Shown: positions 51,139 through 58,676 of the stretch, piece after piece
Layout of the letters: every line of letters starts with the position of its first letter
Position numbering within the stretch: the stretch's first letter is position 1
Origin: Cladopsammia gracilis
Lineage: Eukaryota > Cnidaria > Anthozoa > Scleractinia > Dendrophylliidae
Direction: 5' to 3'
NCBI GenBank assembly: GCA_022457155.1
Contig: JAJGOT010000628.1
Location: forward strand, 1 to 64,000
DNA length: 64,000 nucleotides
Notes under the pieces: model-generated
Told to the model about the DNA's origin: nothing
The model's input: the letters and a program-made list of their open reading frames with translations, nothing else
Databases searched by the model: none
Translations under genes and position numbers: made by a program

Positions 51139-51164
51139 ATTTGTTATATTACCATATTTATTTT

Positions 51165-51174
51165 TTAAGACGAT
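51165..51174 (-). promoter_or_regulatory. Shared upstream motif TCGTCTTAA (gene at 50,461-51,138)
   Basis: Reads ATCGTCTTAA on the minus strand, 27 nt before the ATG. It belongs to the T(G/C)GT(A/C)TTAA set found before six viral genes. Confidence 0.5.
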
Positions 51175-51218
51175 TTTTTTCATTTCTAGAAACAAGAAAT
51201 GAAAAAATAAACAGATAT

Positions 51219-51887
51219 CTAATCTTCTTCTTCATCGCTTTCTTCAGGTATCGATAATAGCGATTCTCGTTGTGGCAACGGTTTGAAATATACCTCATGA
51301 ACCTTTACCTGAATCGAAACAGCTTTTTCACCGATATAAATACTATCAATTAACAGAGCCATTTTGACATGACAATATGAATTAAGATAGTCGAGCGGAT
51401 CAACATTTTTGTTTCCTTTCGCTTTGAATAGCGTTAAGAATTTATTCGACTTTTCCGAATAATTGAGTTTGGCATACAATATCGGTGGATTATTTCCTAT
51501 ATCACTGTCCTTGTAATATAAGATACTATTTAGTTTGCCAGCAATTTCTGGATCAAAAGTCTCTTCCAAGTGCTTACGGCAAAGTTCTTCAAAATTTTCC
51601 AAAGAAAAATAAAACTCTTCTTCGTCCGGTGTCGGTTGATTGTCTTTGGACCATAAACAGACCGGAATAGAATATCCAAGTAGCTCACGAGTTCCGTCTT
51701 CTTTACTTCTTCTTTCGGTTACACCAAAACTGAAAAGAAACGGTGTTTCAATGACTAAAGGTCCTTTTTTATTATCACCGTAATCGATCTGTATTTTAAT
51801 CCTTTGATAATTGTAAAGGTCATTTTTTATCGGTTTGCTGAAAATAATATCATCATCGCGAACATCTGAAAGAATTGACAGTTGCAT
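51219..51887 (-). CDS. Acidic-tailed viral protein, paralogue 2 (possible ssDNA-binding protein)
   Basis: 222 residues; shares with the downstream gene IIFSKPIKN, GPLVIETPFLFSFGV, LLGYSIPVCLW, CRKHLEE, MALLIDSIYI and the acidic tail PEESDEEED. The pair is a tandem gene duplication. No enzyme motif. It may coat DNA during replication, or be a structural or regulatory protein; sequence alone does not decide. Preceded by motif TGGTCTTAA. Confidence 0.7.
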   Translation of the reverse strand: MQLSILSDVRDDDIIFSKPIKNDLYNYQRIKIQIDYGDNKKGPLVIETPFLFSFGVTERRSKEDGTRELLGYSIPVCLWSKDNQPTPDEEEFYFSLENFEELCRKHLEETFDPEIAGKLNSILYYKDSDIGNNPPILYAKLNYSEKSNKFLTLFKAKGNKNVDPLDYLNSYCHVKMALLIDSIYIGEKAVSIQVKVHEVYFKPLPQRESLLSIPEESDEEED

Positions 51888-51914
51888 GTTTGTTAGTATT
51901 ACAAATTAATTTCC

Positions 51915-51924
51915 TTAAGACCAT
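51915..51924 (-). promoter_or_regulatory. Shared upstream motif TGGTCTTAA (gene at 51,219-51,887)
   Basis: Minus-strand ATGGTCTTAA, 28 nt before the ATG. Confidence 0.5.
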
Positions 51925-51930
51925 TTTTTC

Positions 51931-52362
51931 CTACCTACAATCCTTGCAACAGCGCTTGTTTTTCCCGTGAATGCAGATACCGTTTCCGCCGCAATCTTTG
52001 CAAGAATATTTTACACGGCTGTGTTCACAAATCTGTTTTCCCGAGCACTCCTTACAATAGTATTTGTTATTTCCGTGAATACAGATTCCGTTTCCACCAC
52101 AATCTTTACAAACATGTCTCTGTCTACCATGTTCACAAATCCTTGATCCCGAACACTCCTTACAACTGTATTTATTTTTACCGTGTGGACAAAGTTTTGC
52201 TCTAGCCATTGGCGGCTTCGTAGGTTCTTGTTGTTCAACAGCTTGTAAAGCTTCAATCAGTTCGGCTTTTCGCATCAGATGCCATCCTTTAATTTTCTGC
52301 TCTTTTGCCATAGCTTTGAGATCTTTTACCGTAACTTTAGGTTTCGATTCTTGCTTTTCCAT
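51931..52362 (-). CDS. SAP-like protein with CxHG zinc-type repeats
   Basis: 143 residues. Residues 9-43 are a SAP/Rho-N-like helix-turn-helix (VKDLKAMAKEQKIKGWHLMR then KAELIEAL), which usually binds nucleic acid. Residues ~57-143 hold five to six copies of a C-x-HG-x5-C-x2-C-x-G-x2-IC pattern (CPHGKNKYSCKECSG; CEHGRQRHVCKDCGG). This Cys/His repeat is frequent in giant viruses and protists and probably binds zinc. The combination suggests a DNA-associated regulator or chromatin-like protein (inference). Preceded by TGGTCTTAA. Confidence 0.75.
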   Translation of the reverse strand: MEKQESKPKVTVKDLKAMAKEQKIKGWHLMRKAELIEALQAVEQQEPTKPPMARAKLCPHGKNKYSCKECSGSRICEHGRQRHVCKDCGGNGICIHGNNKYYCKECSGKQICEHSRVKYSCKDCGGNGICIHGKNKRCCKDCR

Positions 52363-52386
52363 TCTTCTATAAGATACTTTATATTT

Positions 52387-52396
52387 TTAAGACCAA
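52387..52396 (-). promoter_or_regulatory. Shared upstream motif TGGTCTTAA (gene at 51,931-52,362)
   Basis: Minus-strand TTGGTCTTAA, 25 nt before the ATG. Confidence 0.5.
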
Positions 52397-52522
52397 ATTT
52401 TTGATTAGCAAGCGCTTTCGAGTCACGACGTTTTTCCGAGAAATCGGTCTTAATTTATTCATCTTTTCCGAGAATTGCGTACGTGTTCATTCAAGTGTGA
52501 AACCTTCTAATGTGCATGCGCA

Positions 52523-52547
52523 GTCACGCGTGAAACGCGCGCGTGAC
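52523..52547. other. GC-rich hairpin upstream of the putative RNA gene
   Basis: GTCACGCG (52,523-52,530) pairs with CGCGTGAC (52,540-52,547) around a 9-nt loop. The surrounding 52,490-52,580 is CpG/CGCG-rich unlike the rest of the element and may be a promoter or origin feature. Confidence 0.5.
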
Positions 52548-52588
52548 ACTTGACACGTACCACATGTGTGAGCGCGATAACCTCTACC

Positions 52589-52599
52589 TATATAAATAG
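52589..52599 (+). promoter_or_regulatory. TATA box of the putative RNA gene
   Basis: TATATAAATAG on the plus strand, about 30 bp before 52,625, where the putative structured transcript would begin. Followed by a small hairpin ATAGTT/AACTAT. Confidence 0.45.
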
Positions 52600-52624
52600 T
52601 TCGATGAAACTATATATATTAATA

Positions 52625-52950
52625 AGTCTGTAGTTTGGTAGAACTCAGGGGGGAGACGGTTGGCCACTGTCAGAACCCTGCTTACGGTTCATGCAATGTC
52701 AGACCTACGGGGTAGCAGTGTAGTTGAGTCAGTTGACTACGCTCTGGTGAACCAGCCTCGGCCCAACTGATAACAGGGGGGTGCTCAAAGATCTCTTCGG
52801 AGAACTTAACCTCACCCAGAGGTATAAAATGGGATGACACCCACTTTGTCAGTGGGAAAAGTCCTCACTTCGGTGAGGCAAAAGTCCTCACTTCGGTGAG
52901 GCACAGAAACAGCCAACCGAGCACCCCCGACCAGGGTTTTGCACTTTTTT
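52625..52950 (+). ncRNA. Candidate structured viral noncoding RNA (about 325 nt)
   Basis: GC-rich island between two minus-strand genes with no ORF. Plus-strand hairpins: 52,717-52,743 (11 pairs), 52,744-52,755, 52,792-52,803, 52,840-52,856, 52,863-52,878 and 52,886-52,901; three have the canonical cUUCGg tetraloop, which fixes the strand. The last two sit in a perfect 23-nt tandem duplication. Long-range helices: 52,673-52,680 with 52,932-52,939 (8 bp); 52,777-52,786 with 52,919-52,928 (10 bp); 52,657-52,664 with 52,912-52,919 (8 bp, crossing both, so a pseudoknot or alternative fold). T6 at 52,945-52,950 would stop RNA polymerase III, and a TATA box lies upstream. Function unknown; adenovirus VA RNAs are a loose precedent. 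Confidence 0.55.
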
Positions 52951-53134
52951 ATGAAGTGATGTTGTGAACTTTTACTAGAGGTTCATATATATCTAATTCA
53001 GTCAAAACATCGATGAGTTTAGCTTTCCTCATTAGATACCAACCTTTAATTTTCTTCTCTTTTGCTAAATGGCGTAATTCTTTGAAGGTATAATCTGTTC
53101 GATTAATCAACGGTCTTTCCCATCCATCATCCAT
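52949..53134 (-). CDS. Small SAP-like protein
   Basis: 61 residues, mostly one SAP/Rho-N-like unit: FKELRHLAKEKKIKGWYLMR then KAKLIDVL, closely similar to the N-terminus of the protein at 51,931-52,362. Probably a nucleic-acid binding paralogue without the zinc repeats. Its stop codon overlaps the T-run that ends the putative RNA on the other strand. The upstream motif TGGTATTAA lies only 10 nt before the ATG. Confidence 0.65.
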   Translation of the reverse strand: MDDGWERPLINRTDYTFKELRHLAKEKKIKGWYLMRKAKLIDVLTELDIYEPLVKVHNITS

Positions 53135-53143
53135 TTTATTTAT

Positions 53144-53153
53144 TTAATACCAA
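53144..53153 (-). promoter_or_regulatory. Shared upstream motif TGGTATTAA (gene at 52,949-53,134)
   Basis: Minus-strand TTGGTATTAA, closer to its ATG (10 nt) than the other copies. Confidence 0.45.
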
Positions 53154-53163
53154 ATCTTTATGT

Positions 53164-53790
53164 TCATTTGAATTTTTTATCATATCGATCTTCGATTCGA
53201 CTATTTATTGCTGGACATAAATCGATGATTATCTCATCGATCAACCTCATATCGTTAACAAACGATTCGTGATCGAACTGTTTTCCTCGCAGACAAGACC
53301 GCAAATCGACCAAAACTTTCTGGTATGTCGTAAATGCAAATTTACTCATCTCAATCCGTCGGTTATAATTTTTATAATCGGTAAATGTTTTGACCAACAA
53401 CCCTGCACCGGAAATGACACCTAGTATAACTGGGTTCAACGTAATTCCGCCGGCAATCGTACCGCCTGCGATAAGAGAGGATGAGGACAGTTTACACAAG
53501 AGATTCATCCGTTTGAGATGTCTAAAAGTCTTTTTATAACACCACCATTTCTTGTGATAAAAACTGTAAAGGGATTTGATCACTGTTAATTTTGTCTCGT
53601 CGATCGATGTATCGATGTGATTGAATGCAAAAAGATCGTATTTCATTTTATAAAGATGACATACTAATTTTAAAAAATGATCGCATTCATTTTCATTCTT
53701 GTCTCTTTTATAAACGAGCATGGTCATAGACCTCAATGGCTGCAAGAATGTCGAGAAATCACAAGAGAGGCCGTAGAAGCGCTTGAACAC
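53164..53790 (-). CDS. Viral membrane-type protein with glycine-rich hydrophobic hairpin
   Basis: Up to 208 residues. The reading shown begins at a GTG; the first ATGs in frame are about 22 and 24 codons in (SMTMLVYKR), and the frame is open further upstream, so the true start is unsure. Residues ~105-135 are two Gly-rich hydrophobic stretches (SLIAGGTIAGGITLNPVILG then VISGAGLLV) that could form a membrane hairpin, flanked by basic and helical regions (LKRMNLLCKL; DYKNYNRRIEMSKFAFTTYQ). I recall this architecture from other cnidarian Polinton-like elements but know no function. An inverted repeat of the late type lies upstream at 53,815-53,839. Confidence 0.6.
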   Translation of the reverse strand: MFKRFYGLSCDFSTFLQPLRSMTMLVYKRDKNENECDHFLKLVCHLYKMKYDLFAFNHIDTSIDETKLTVIKSLYSFYHKKWWCYKKTFRHLKRMNLLCKLSSSSLIAGGTIAGGITLNPVILGVISGAGLLVKTFTDYKNYNRRIEMSKFAFTTYQKVLVDLRSCLRGKQFDHESFVNDMRLIDEIIIDLCPAINSRIEDRYDKKFK

Positions 53791-53814
53791 ACAAGTGTGT
53801 GAAAGATCATCTAA

Positions 53815-53839
53815 TTTATTATACGTTTCGTATAATAAA
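53815..53839 (-). promoter_or_regulatory. Inverted repeat TTTATTATAC-N5-GTATAATAAA
   Basis: TTTATTATAC 53,815-53,824 and GTATAATAAA 53,830-53,839 around GTTTC. Same palindrome as those directly before the ATGs at 57,879 and 61,723. Here it is upstream of the minus-strand gene at 53,164-53,790. Confidence 0.5.
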
Positions 53840-53863
53840 TTTAAATTTGACCGTATTTACGCT

Positions 53864-54064
53864 TCATCTTTCAGATTCATCTTCAGATTCAGATGAAATG
53901 TAAAATTCAACAGGTTCCCCGTAACAACGACGGTGAATTTCAATGTAATCGATCAAGATCTCTTTTGGATCCTCACCATATTCTTCCAAAATTAACATTA
54001 GATCGTTCAATGATAATGATCCAAGATGCTCGGTTGGAACACGAAGTAACCGTTTTCTATCCAT
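53864..54064 (-). CDS. Small acidic viral protein, unknown function
   Basis: 66 residues from the ATG at 54,064 (a longer reading to 54,079 needs a TTG). Begins MDRKRLLRVPTEHLGSLSLN and ends in an acidic Ser/Glu run (SSESEDESER). The start is supported by motif TGGTATTAA 28 nt upstream. No family recognised. Confidence 0.55.
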   Translation of the reverse strand: MDRKRLLRVPTEHLGSLSLNDLMLILEEYGEDPKEILIDYIEIHRRCYGEPVEFYISSESEDESER

Positions 54065-54091
54065 TGTCTTTTTATACAAGAAAATATTTCT

Positions 54092-54101
54092 TTAATACCA
54101 T
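54092..54101 (-). promoter_or_regulatory. Shared upstream motif TGGTATTAA (gene at 53,864-54,064)
   Basis: Minus-strand ATGGTATTAA, 28 nt before the ATG. It lies 6-15 nt from the end of the fiber ORF. Confidence 0.5.
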
Positions 54102-54106
54102 ATTTT

Positions 54107-55927
54107 TCAAATCATTTCAAGCCGTAGACTTACCAAACATTTATTGATGATGGGTCCTTGTAAACTCACCTCTATTCTCACACTAAACTGTTCAGACTCT
54201 TCTAGAACTACATCGTTGGATAGGTGACAGACCTGTTTCTTACCACCCATTCCCCTTCCTATTACATTGTTTATCAACACGGCGATATGAGGATACGTTT
54301 CGACCGTATCGAGAATGTTAACACAACATTTTACGATCTTACACTTAACAGGAACCATAGTATCTTTTTCTCCTAAAAATAGAGCAAATGTCTGATTCTT
54401 AGCTCTATCGTAAACACCATCTTTTACAAACGCACTTCCACTACCGCTAGGTAGCGATGGAGAGTTGATAATCGCATGTTTGTTCATATCTAAAACGGTC
54501 TGCATAACCATTTTACGATTCTCAAAAAAATAAGGAGAATCGTAAACATTCGATGGAACATCTGAGTGGTTTCCTTTTATTCCGTAAATTATAAGGTAAG
54601 CTTGAGCTTGCGAAGCCGATGTTGGCGAGCCGCTACACTTTAGATCGACCCTAATATATTCCGGCGGTGAGATCTTCCACTTATGTAGATTGATAATACT
54701 TCTACTGTAGCTACTAAACTTTTTCGTCGATTGTTTATTTATATTTATAGAAGCCGATTGAACATCGACACTGACACCGCTAATCGTAGGTGGAATAAAT
54801 TCGATACAGACGGTATATTCTCCATCTGGTAATTTATATAAATTAAAACCGATTCTTGAGGCGTAGCTATTTAACGGATGTTTGTGTAATAAAAGACTGT
54901 AAACTTTTTTGTTTAGCGTATGCGGCGACTCCACCAGATCGACTATACCGGTAACGGTTATATTATGCTCGGAAGAGCTTTCGTCAACATTTTCCATTAT
55001 GTACCGGAACTCATCTTTCATATCTTCCGAAGTACTAATATGCGATTCATCGATATATTTTTTAAGCTTCGCTTCTACCTCGTTCGTATGAACTACCACA
55101 CCCCCTATCCTGAGTCTAAGTTCTCTATCGACGTAAGATTTTGGTGTAGCCTGATGATTAAGAGTCGGTGTTGCTATATTGTTGATGTGTATATTGTTCA
55201 TGTCCAAAATGCCGGTCATTGAACCGCCTGTCAAAGAAAGCTTTTTGGTTGTTTCAGCATCCACATATCTTTTATTGGCCCCTTGATCGGCAACCGTCGG
55301 GTCCTTTACATTGTAAACCGTATTGTTTCCCATATCTAAACTGGTCTCCATCGGAAACATCTCTTTTCGAGATAAGAAAATATTCCTGACATCGTTGTAA
55401 GAGACAAGATTGTTATAATTTGCTCCTAAATCGTGATAAGTCTGTTGTTTCGATTGAACAACATTGAAACGTTCTTTCAGATCGATATTTTTCACGACCT
55501 CATGCGTCGGTTCAGGTGTATTAGGATGAAATTTTTTCAGAGTTATCATATTGACAGCGCATAGATCATCATCTTCGTTCGTATCCATATTTGTGATTAG
55601 TTTTCTGTTCATATCGATCTCACTGGGAAAAATCAATCTATTTCCTCGAAGATCTAAATCACCGGTCATATGAGTCGATCCATCAACAAGAATAACATCT
55701 GTCGGATTTGGTTTTGTTGATAGCGCATTTTCCATCTGATGTTTTGTTATCGCATCATAATTACCCACTCCTTCACCAACATTTACAAGACGTTTTTGTT
55801 GAATATCGTAATTGTTATTCACATCTAATTTCAAGCCGGTATTCGTCTGTACCTGCTGATTGAAATTTTTTATATATTCAGATATATCGAAATTACTGTA
55901 TCTTCTGATATTATTAAAAATACCCAT
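54107..55927 (-). CDS. Fiber/tail-fiber-like virion protein
   Basis: 606 residues. The N-terminal two thirds hold phage-tail-fiber-like repeats: HMTGDLDLRGNRL, SLDMGNNTVYNVKDP with GANKRYVD, and GSMTGILDMNNIHINNI with ATPKSYVD. These beta-helical trimer repeats form shafts of host-binding fibers in phages and adenovirus-like viruses. A short helical segment (ELRLRIGG... VEAKLKKYIDE) may be a hinge or trimeriser. The C-terminal ~250 residues are beta-rich without recognised similarity and could be the receptor-binding head. Start at the ATG giving MGIFNNIRR. Confidence 0.75.
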   Translation of the reverse strand: MGIFNNIRRYSNFDISEYIKNFNQQVQTNTGLKLDVNNNYDIQQKRLVNVGEGVGNYDAITKHQMENALSTKPNPTDVILVDGSTHMTGDLDLRGNRLIFPSEIDMNRKLITNMDTNEDDDLCAVNMITLKKFHPNTPEPTHEVVKNIDLKERFNVVQSKQQTYHDLGANYNNLVSYNDVRNIFLSRKEMFPMETSLDMGNNTVYNVKDPTVADQGANKRYVDAETTKKLSLTGGSMTGILDMNNIHINNIATPTLNHQATPKSYVDRELRLRIGGVVVHTNEVEAKLKKYIDESHISTSEDMKDEFRYIMENVDESSSEHNITVTGIVDLVESPHTLNKKVYSLLLHKHPLNSYASRIGFNLYKLPDGEYTVCIEFIPPTISGVSVDVQSASININKQSTKKFSSYSRSIINLHKWKISPPEYIRVDLKCSGSPTSASQAQAYLIIYGIKGNHSDVPSNVYDSPYFFENRKMVMQTVLDMNKHAIINSPSLPSGSGSAFVKDGVYDRAKNQTFALFLGEKDTMVPVKCKIVKCCVNILDTVETYPHIAVLINNVIGRGMGGKKQVCHLSNDVVLEESEQFSVRIEVSLQGPIINKCLVSLRLEMI

Positions 55928-55951
55928 ACTCTATTCTTATTTCATATAATT

Positions 55952-56587
55952 TTAAAAACTCTCATCAAAGTTCTTGGTAACGCTTTTCTTTTCTTTGTCT
56001 AAAAATAAGAATTCATATGGACCGAGTTTATCGAAAAGAGCCGGATCTATTAGATTTTCTTGCGCAATCAGATTCAGATGCTTTTTAGTCGTCGGCGGAT
56101 ACAAAATCATGTGGGAACAGTTCTGTCGAAGTTTTTGGGGTACATCGTAGTAGGATTGGGATAGATAGATCGGGGAAATTTTATGATGCCGTCCATCTGT
56201 ATAATGATTGGCGATTTTGTTTTGAACTGCTTGGGGAGCGTTAATAAGATCGTCAAAAACCACCACCTTTCTATTATCGATCGGATAGTCTGTTGTGTCC
56301 ATAATATCATCTTCTCCGTAAAGTTCTAAAATATCGTATCCGACTCTTTGACTAGCGTTTTCCATTAATTTTTGCAAGTCTTGAATTTTATCCTGATGTT
56401 GATTTGGCGAGTATAGGTAAATCTTGTCGTAGTAAATGAGCGGCTTTCTAAGAATATGCATTAAGGTGTTTGTTTTTCCGCATCGAGTTTGACCGGTTAT
56501 CAGCATACGAAAATCTTCATTAAGAAAATCGTTTAACGAACGATTATTATCGTTACTTTTTATCACATCATAATTCGGTATTTTCAT
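55952..56587 (-). CDS. Genome-packaging ATPase (FtsK/HerA type)
   Basis: 211 residues, the usual compact size. Walker A GQTRCGKT at residues 32-39, Walker B KVVVFDD at 107-113, then a conserved polar segment (YLSQSYYDVPQKLRQNCSHM) with the sensor-like Gln and Arg. The enzyme pumps DNA into preformed capsids and is a hallmark of Polintons, virophages and NCLDVs. Divergently oriented to the virion gene at 56,671 with an 83-bp AT-rich gap that may hold promoters for both. Confidence 0.9.
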   Translation of the reverse strand: MKIPNYDVIKSNDNNRSLNDFLNEDFRMLITGQTRCGKTNTLMHILRKPLIYYDKIYLYSPNQHQDKIQDLQKLMENASQRVGYDILELYGEDDIMDTTDYPIDNRKVVVFDDLINAPQAVQNKIANHYTDGRHHKISPIYLSQSYYDVPQKLRQNCSHMILYPPTTKKHLNLIAQENLIDPALFDKLGPYEFLFLDKEKKSVTKNFDESF

Positions 56588-56670
56588 TTTGTTAAATAGG
56601 GTAAATAAACTTAAAGCGATTTTTTAAAAATAAATAAGTGTTGATTAAACAGATATTTAAATAATAAATT

Positions 56671-57837
56671 ATGGATCTTGATAAGATCAAAAAATATGCG
56701 GATTTGGAATTTGAAGGGTTTAAAATTGCTAAAGCAGTTACCGAAGTAAAGAATGAGGTAAAAAATAAAGAACAGGTTCGCGATGTTGCGATGGGTGAAT
56801 ATTTTAAAACTCTGAGAGAACCGTTAATTGAACAGCAGAAAAAAACAGATGAAAAACAGGACAAAGTCATTCAACAATTGAAAGAAAATCAATTGGCTTT
56901 GACCAGCGGTTTCAAAGATTTGGTTGAAACCAATAAGGATGTTTTAACATTGAATAGAGAGCTACCCTTCGGTGGTGACCAACCAACGGAAATACCTGCA
57001 ATACCTGAACCATCGCCGGCCAAAATAATAACTGCTGAACCGAATAAGATGTTCACAGAAAGCGAATTAGAATTTTTAAAAGAAACTTTTCATGAACCTA
57101 ACGAGCTACTCAAAATGAATGAAGACCAACTTGTTGCAACTTATAATGAAGCCAAAGATGAAAACAGAAGTGTCGGAATAAAGATAGGTGGTTTGAAAAG
57201 GAGAAAACCAAAGACAGAAGAAGAAAAACAAAAACTCGATTATGATCTGAAAATATATGAAAGAACAAGAGATATATTAGAGAGATATTTAACAACGATT
57301 AAGAATGTAAAAATTTTACCGCAATATACAAAACAAAAACAAGGTGAAGGGGTACGCAAGTACAAACAACCGAGACGAAACGCTTATAAAATTCAAAAAA
57401 ATAATCAATACGGAGGGCTATTGATCGACATACCTAAGCTAATGAAAGATCTGAAACTAAACGCTTATCGTGGTGGAAAATTAATTTATCAAGCCGATGC
57501 TGATAAATCGCTGATCGATTTACTAACGAAAAGATACAATCCTAAAACAAAATATAGCATGAACGCTGTAAAAGTTTTTAATGATCTGAATATGTTGAGT
57601 AATTTACCTCCTCATAAATCATCGGGTAAATCGAAAATGGTCGGTTCAAGTATAGTTTATTATGATGATCCTAACAAATTGGCAGACAGAATGAAGATAA
57701 TAATCGGTTCGATGGCCGCCGGTAACAATTCACCTGTTTTGAGAAATGATTTATCGCAAATTAACGATGAATTGTTAAGAATAGGAGCAATCGATAAAAC
57801 AATTCATGAGAAATTATATAAAAAATATTTAGCGTAA
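56671..57837 (+). CDS. Coiled-coil virion-type protein, unknown function
   Basis: 388 residues, Lys/Glu-rich. Predicted helices and coiled coil around residues 30-100 (VTEVKNEVKNKEQV; QQKKTDEKQDKVIQQLKENQ). A central proline stretch (EIPAIPEPSPAK) separates it from a second helical region and a C-terminal basic domain with YNPKTKYSMNAVKVFNDLNML. First gene of the plus-strand structural block. Proteins of this kind recur at this place in cnidarian Polinton-like elements (recollection, not checked). Probably a scaffold or internal virion protein. Confidence 0.65.
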   Translation: MDLDKIKKYADLEFEGFKIAKAVTEVKNEVKNKEQVRDVAMGEYFKTLREPLIEQQKKTDEKQDKVIQQLKENQLALTSGFKDLVETNKDVLTLNRELPFGGDQPTEIPAIPEPSPAKIITAEPNKMFTESELEFLKETFHEPNELLKMNEDQLVATYNEAKDENRSVGIKIGGLKRRKPKTEEEKQKLDYDLKIYERTRDILERYLTTIKNVKILPQYTKQKQGEGVRKYKQPRRNAYKIQKNNQYGGLLIDIPKLMKDLKLNAYRGGKLIYQADADKSLIDLLTKRYNPKTKYSMNAVKVFNDLNMLSNLPPHKSSGKSKMVGSSIVYYDDPNKLADRMKIIIGSMAAGNNSPVLRNDLSQINDELLRIGAIDKTIHEKLYKKYLA

Positions 57838-57852
57838 TTAAAATTAAAAAAG

Positions 57853-57879
57853 TTTTATTATACAGATCGTATAATAAAA
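57853..57879 (+). promoter_or_regulatory. Inverted repeat TTTTATTATAC-N5-GTATAATAAAA abutting a start codon
   Basis: Arms 57,853-57,863 and 57,869-57,879 around AGATC; the last A is the A of the ATG. The same bases occur at 61,697-61,723. Could be a transcription-factor site, a 5' leader hairpin or a boundary processing signal. Confidence 0.6.
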
Positions 57880-58640
57880 TGAATGTTAACAGAACGCTAG
57901 TTTTCAAATCTATAGATGCAAGAAAACAAAATCCGAATAATAAACCGGGAAATTTTACTGTAAGGTTTACTCCTGAGTTGAGATTGGACGATAATAAAGA
58001 ATGTTTTTTGGCATTGGATCATCTTAGCATGACTGCGAGTTGGCATAACATTCGTTCCGAATATGATAACAACAAACTAAAAATATCAAAAGATAAAGGT
58101 AAAACATATGAAACGATTACTTTTCCATCAGGGGTTTATGATTACGAAGATATAAACGATCATATCCACAAAACGATTGGAAAAATACCCAACACGGAGG
58201 AATATGGAATTAGCGTATTGTTTGATCTTACAACTTACAAGGTATTTATTCAATTAAATGAAAATTTCCGCATCGATTTCAGTTCGAGTGGAAATTTTAA
58301 TATTTTACTCGGATTCGAATCGAAAGTTTTAACGAGCAGCGGCTATGGGAAAAATTTCCCTAATATCAGTAACAACATCGATAATCTTTACGTAAAATGT
58401 AGTTTATTGAGCGATTCGATCGTTTCAGGAAAGCGAAGTAATACCTTATTCACATTCTCAACAAATACAAAAACAAGGTCTTTACCTTTTGAAATCTACC
58501 CGAGAGTAAATTATTTATGGCATAAGATGAATAGAAAAGACATATCCGAAGTAACCTTTTACTTGGCCGACGATGAAGATAGAATTGTTGATCTGAACGA
58601 CATCGATATTTCTATAACTGTAGTGTTAAAAGAAGTATAA
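57879..58640 (+). CDS. Minor capsid (penton-like) protein
   Basis: 253 residues, beta-rich, in the size range of Polinton minor capsid proteins with a single jelly-roll. Begins MNVNRTLVFKSIDARKQNPN; further blocks are GNFTVRFTPELRLDDNKECF, FPSGVYDYEDINDHIH and NILLGFESKVL. The SIDA-x-N-x2-G-x-F-x-V pattern and position just upstream of the major capsid gene support the call. It would form the vertices. Confidence 0.75.
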   Translation: MNVNRTLVFKSIDARKQNPNNKPGNFTVRFTPELRLDDNKECFLALDHLSMTASWHNIRSEYDNNKLKISKDKGKTYETITFPSGVYDYEDINDHIHKTIGKIPNTEEYGISVLFDLTTYKVFIQLNENFRIDFSSSGNFNILLGFESKVLTSSGYGKNFPNISNNIDNLYVKCSLLSDSIVSGKRSNTLFTFSTNTKTRSLPFEIYPRVNYLWHKMNRKDISEVTFYLADDEDRIVDLNDIDISITVVLKEV

Positions 58641-58676
58641 TTTTATTTATAATTTATAAAATTAAACAACTTACGT

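Noticed and set aside
52640..52950. tRNA or tRNA-like gene
   Set aside because: GGTTCATGC weakly recalls a B box, but no cloverleaf or A box fits.
53864..54079. Start at 54,079 for the small acidic protein
   Set aside because: It would need a TTG; the ATG at 54,064 sits at the usual distance from the shared upstream motif.
54909..55222. Plus-strand ORFs opposite the fiber gene
   Set aside because: Antisense shadows of the 606-codon fiber ORF.
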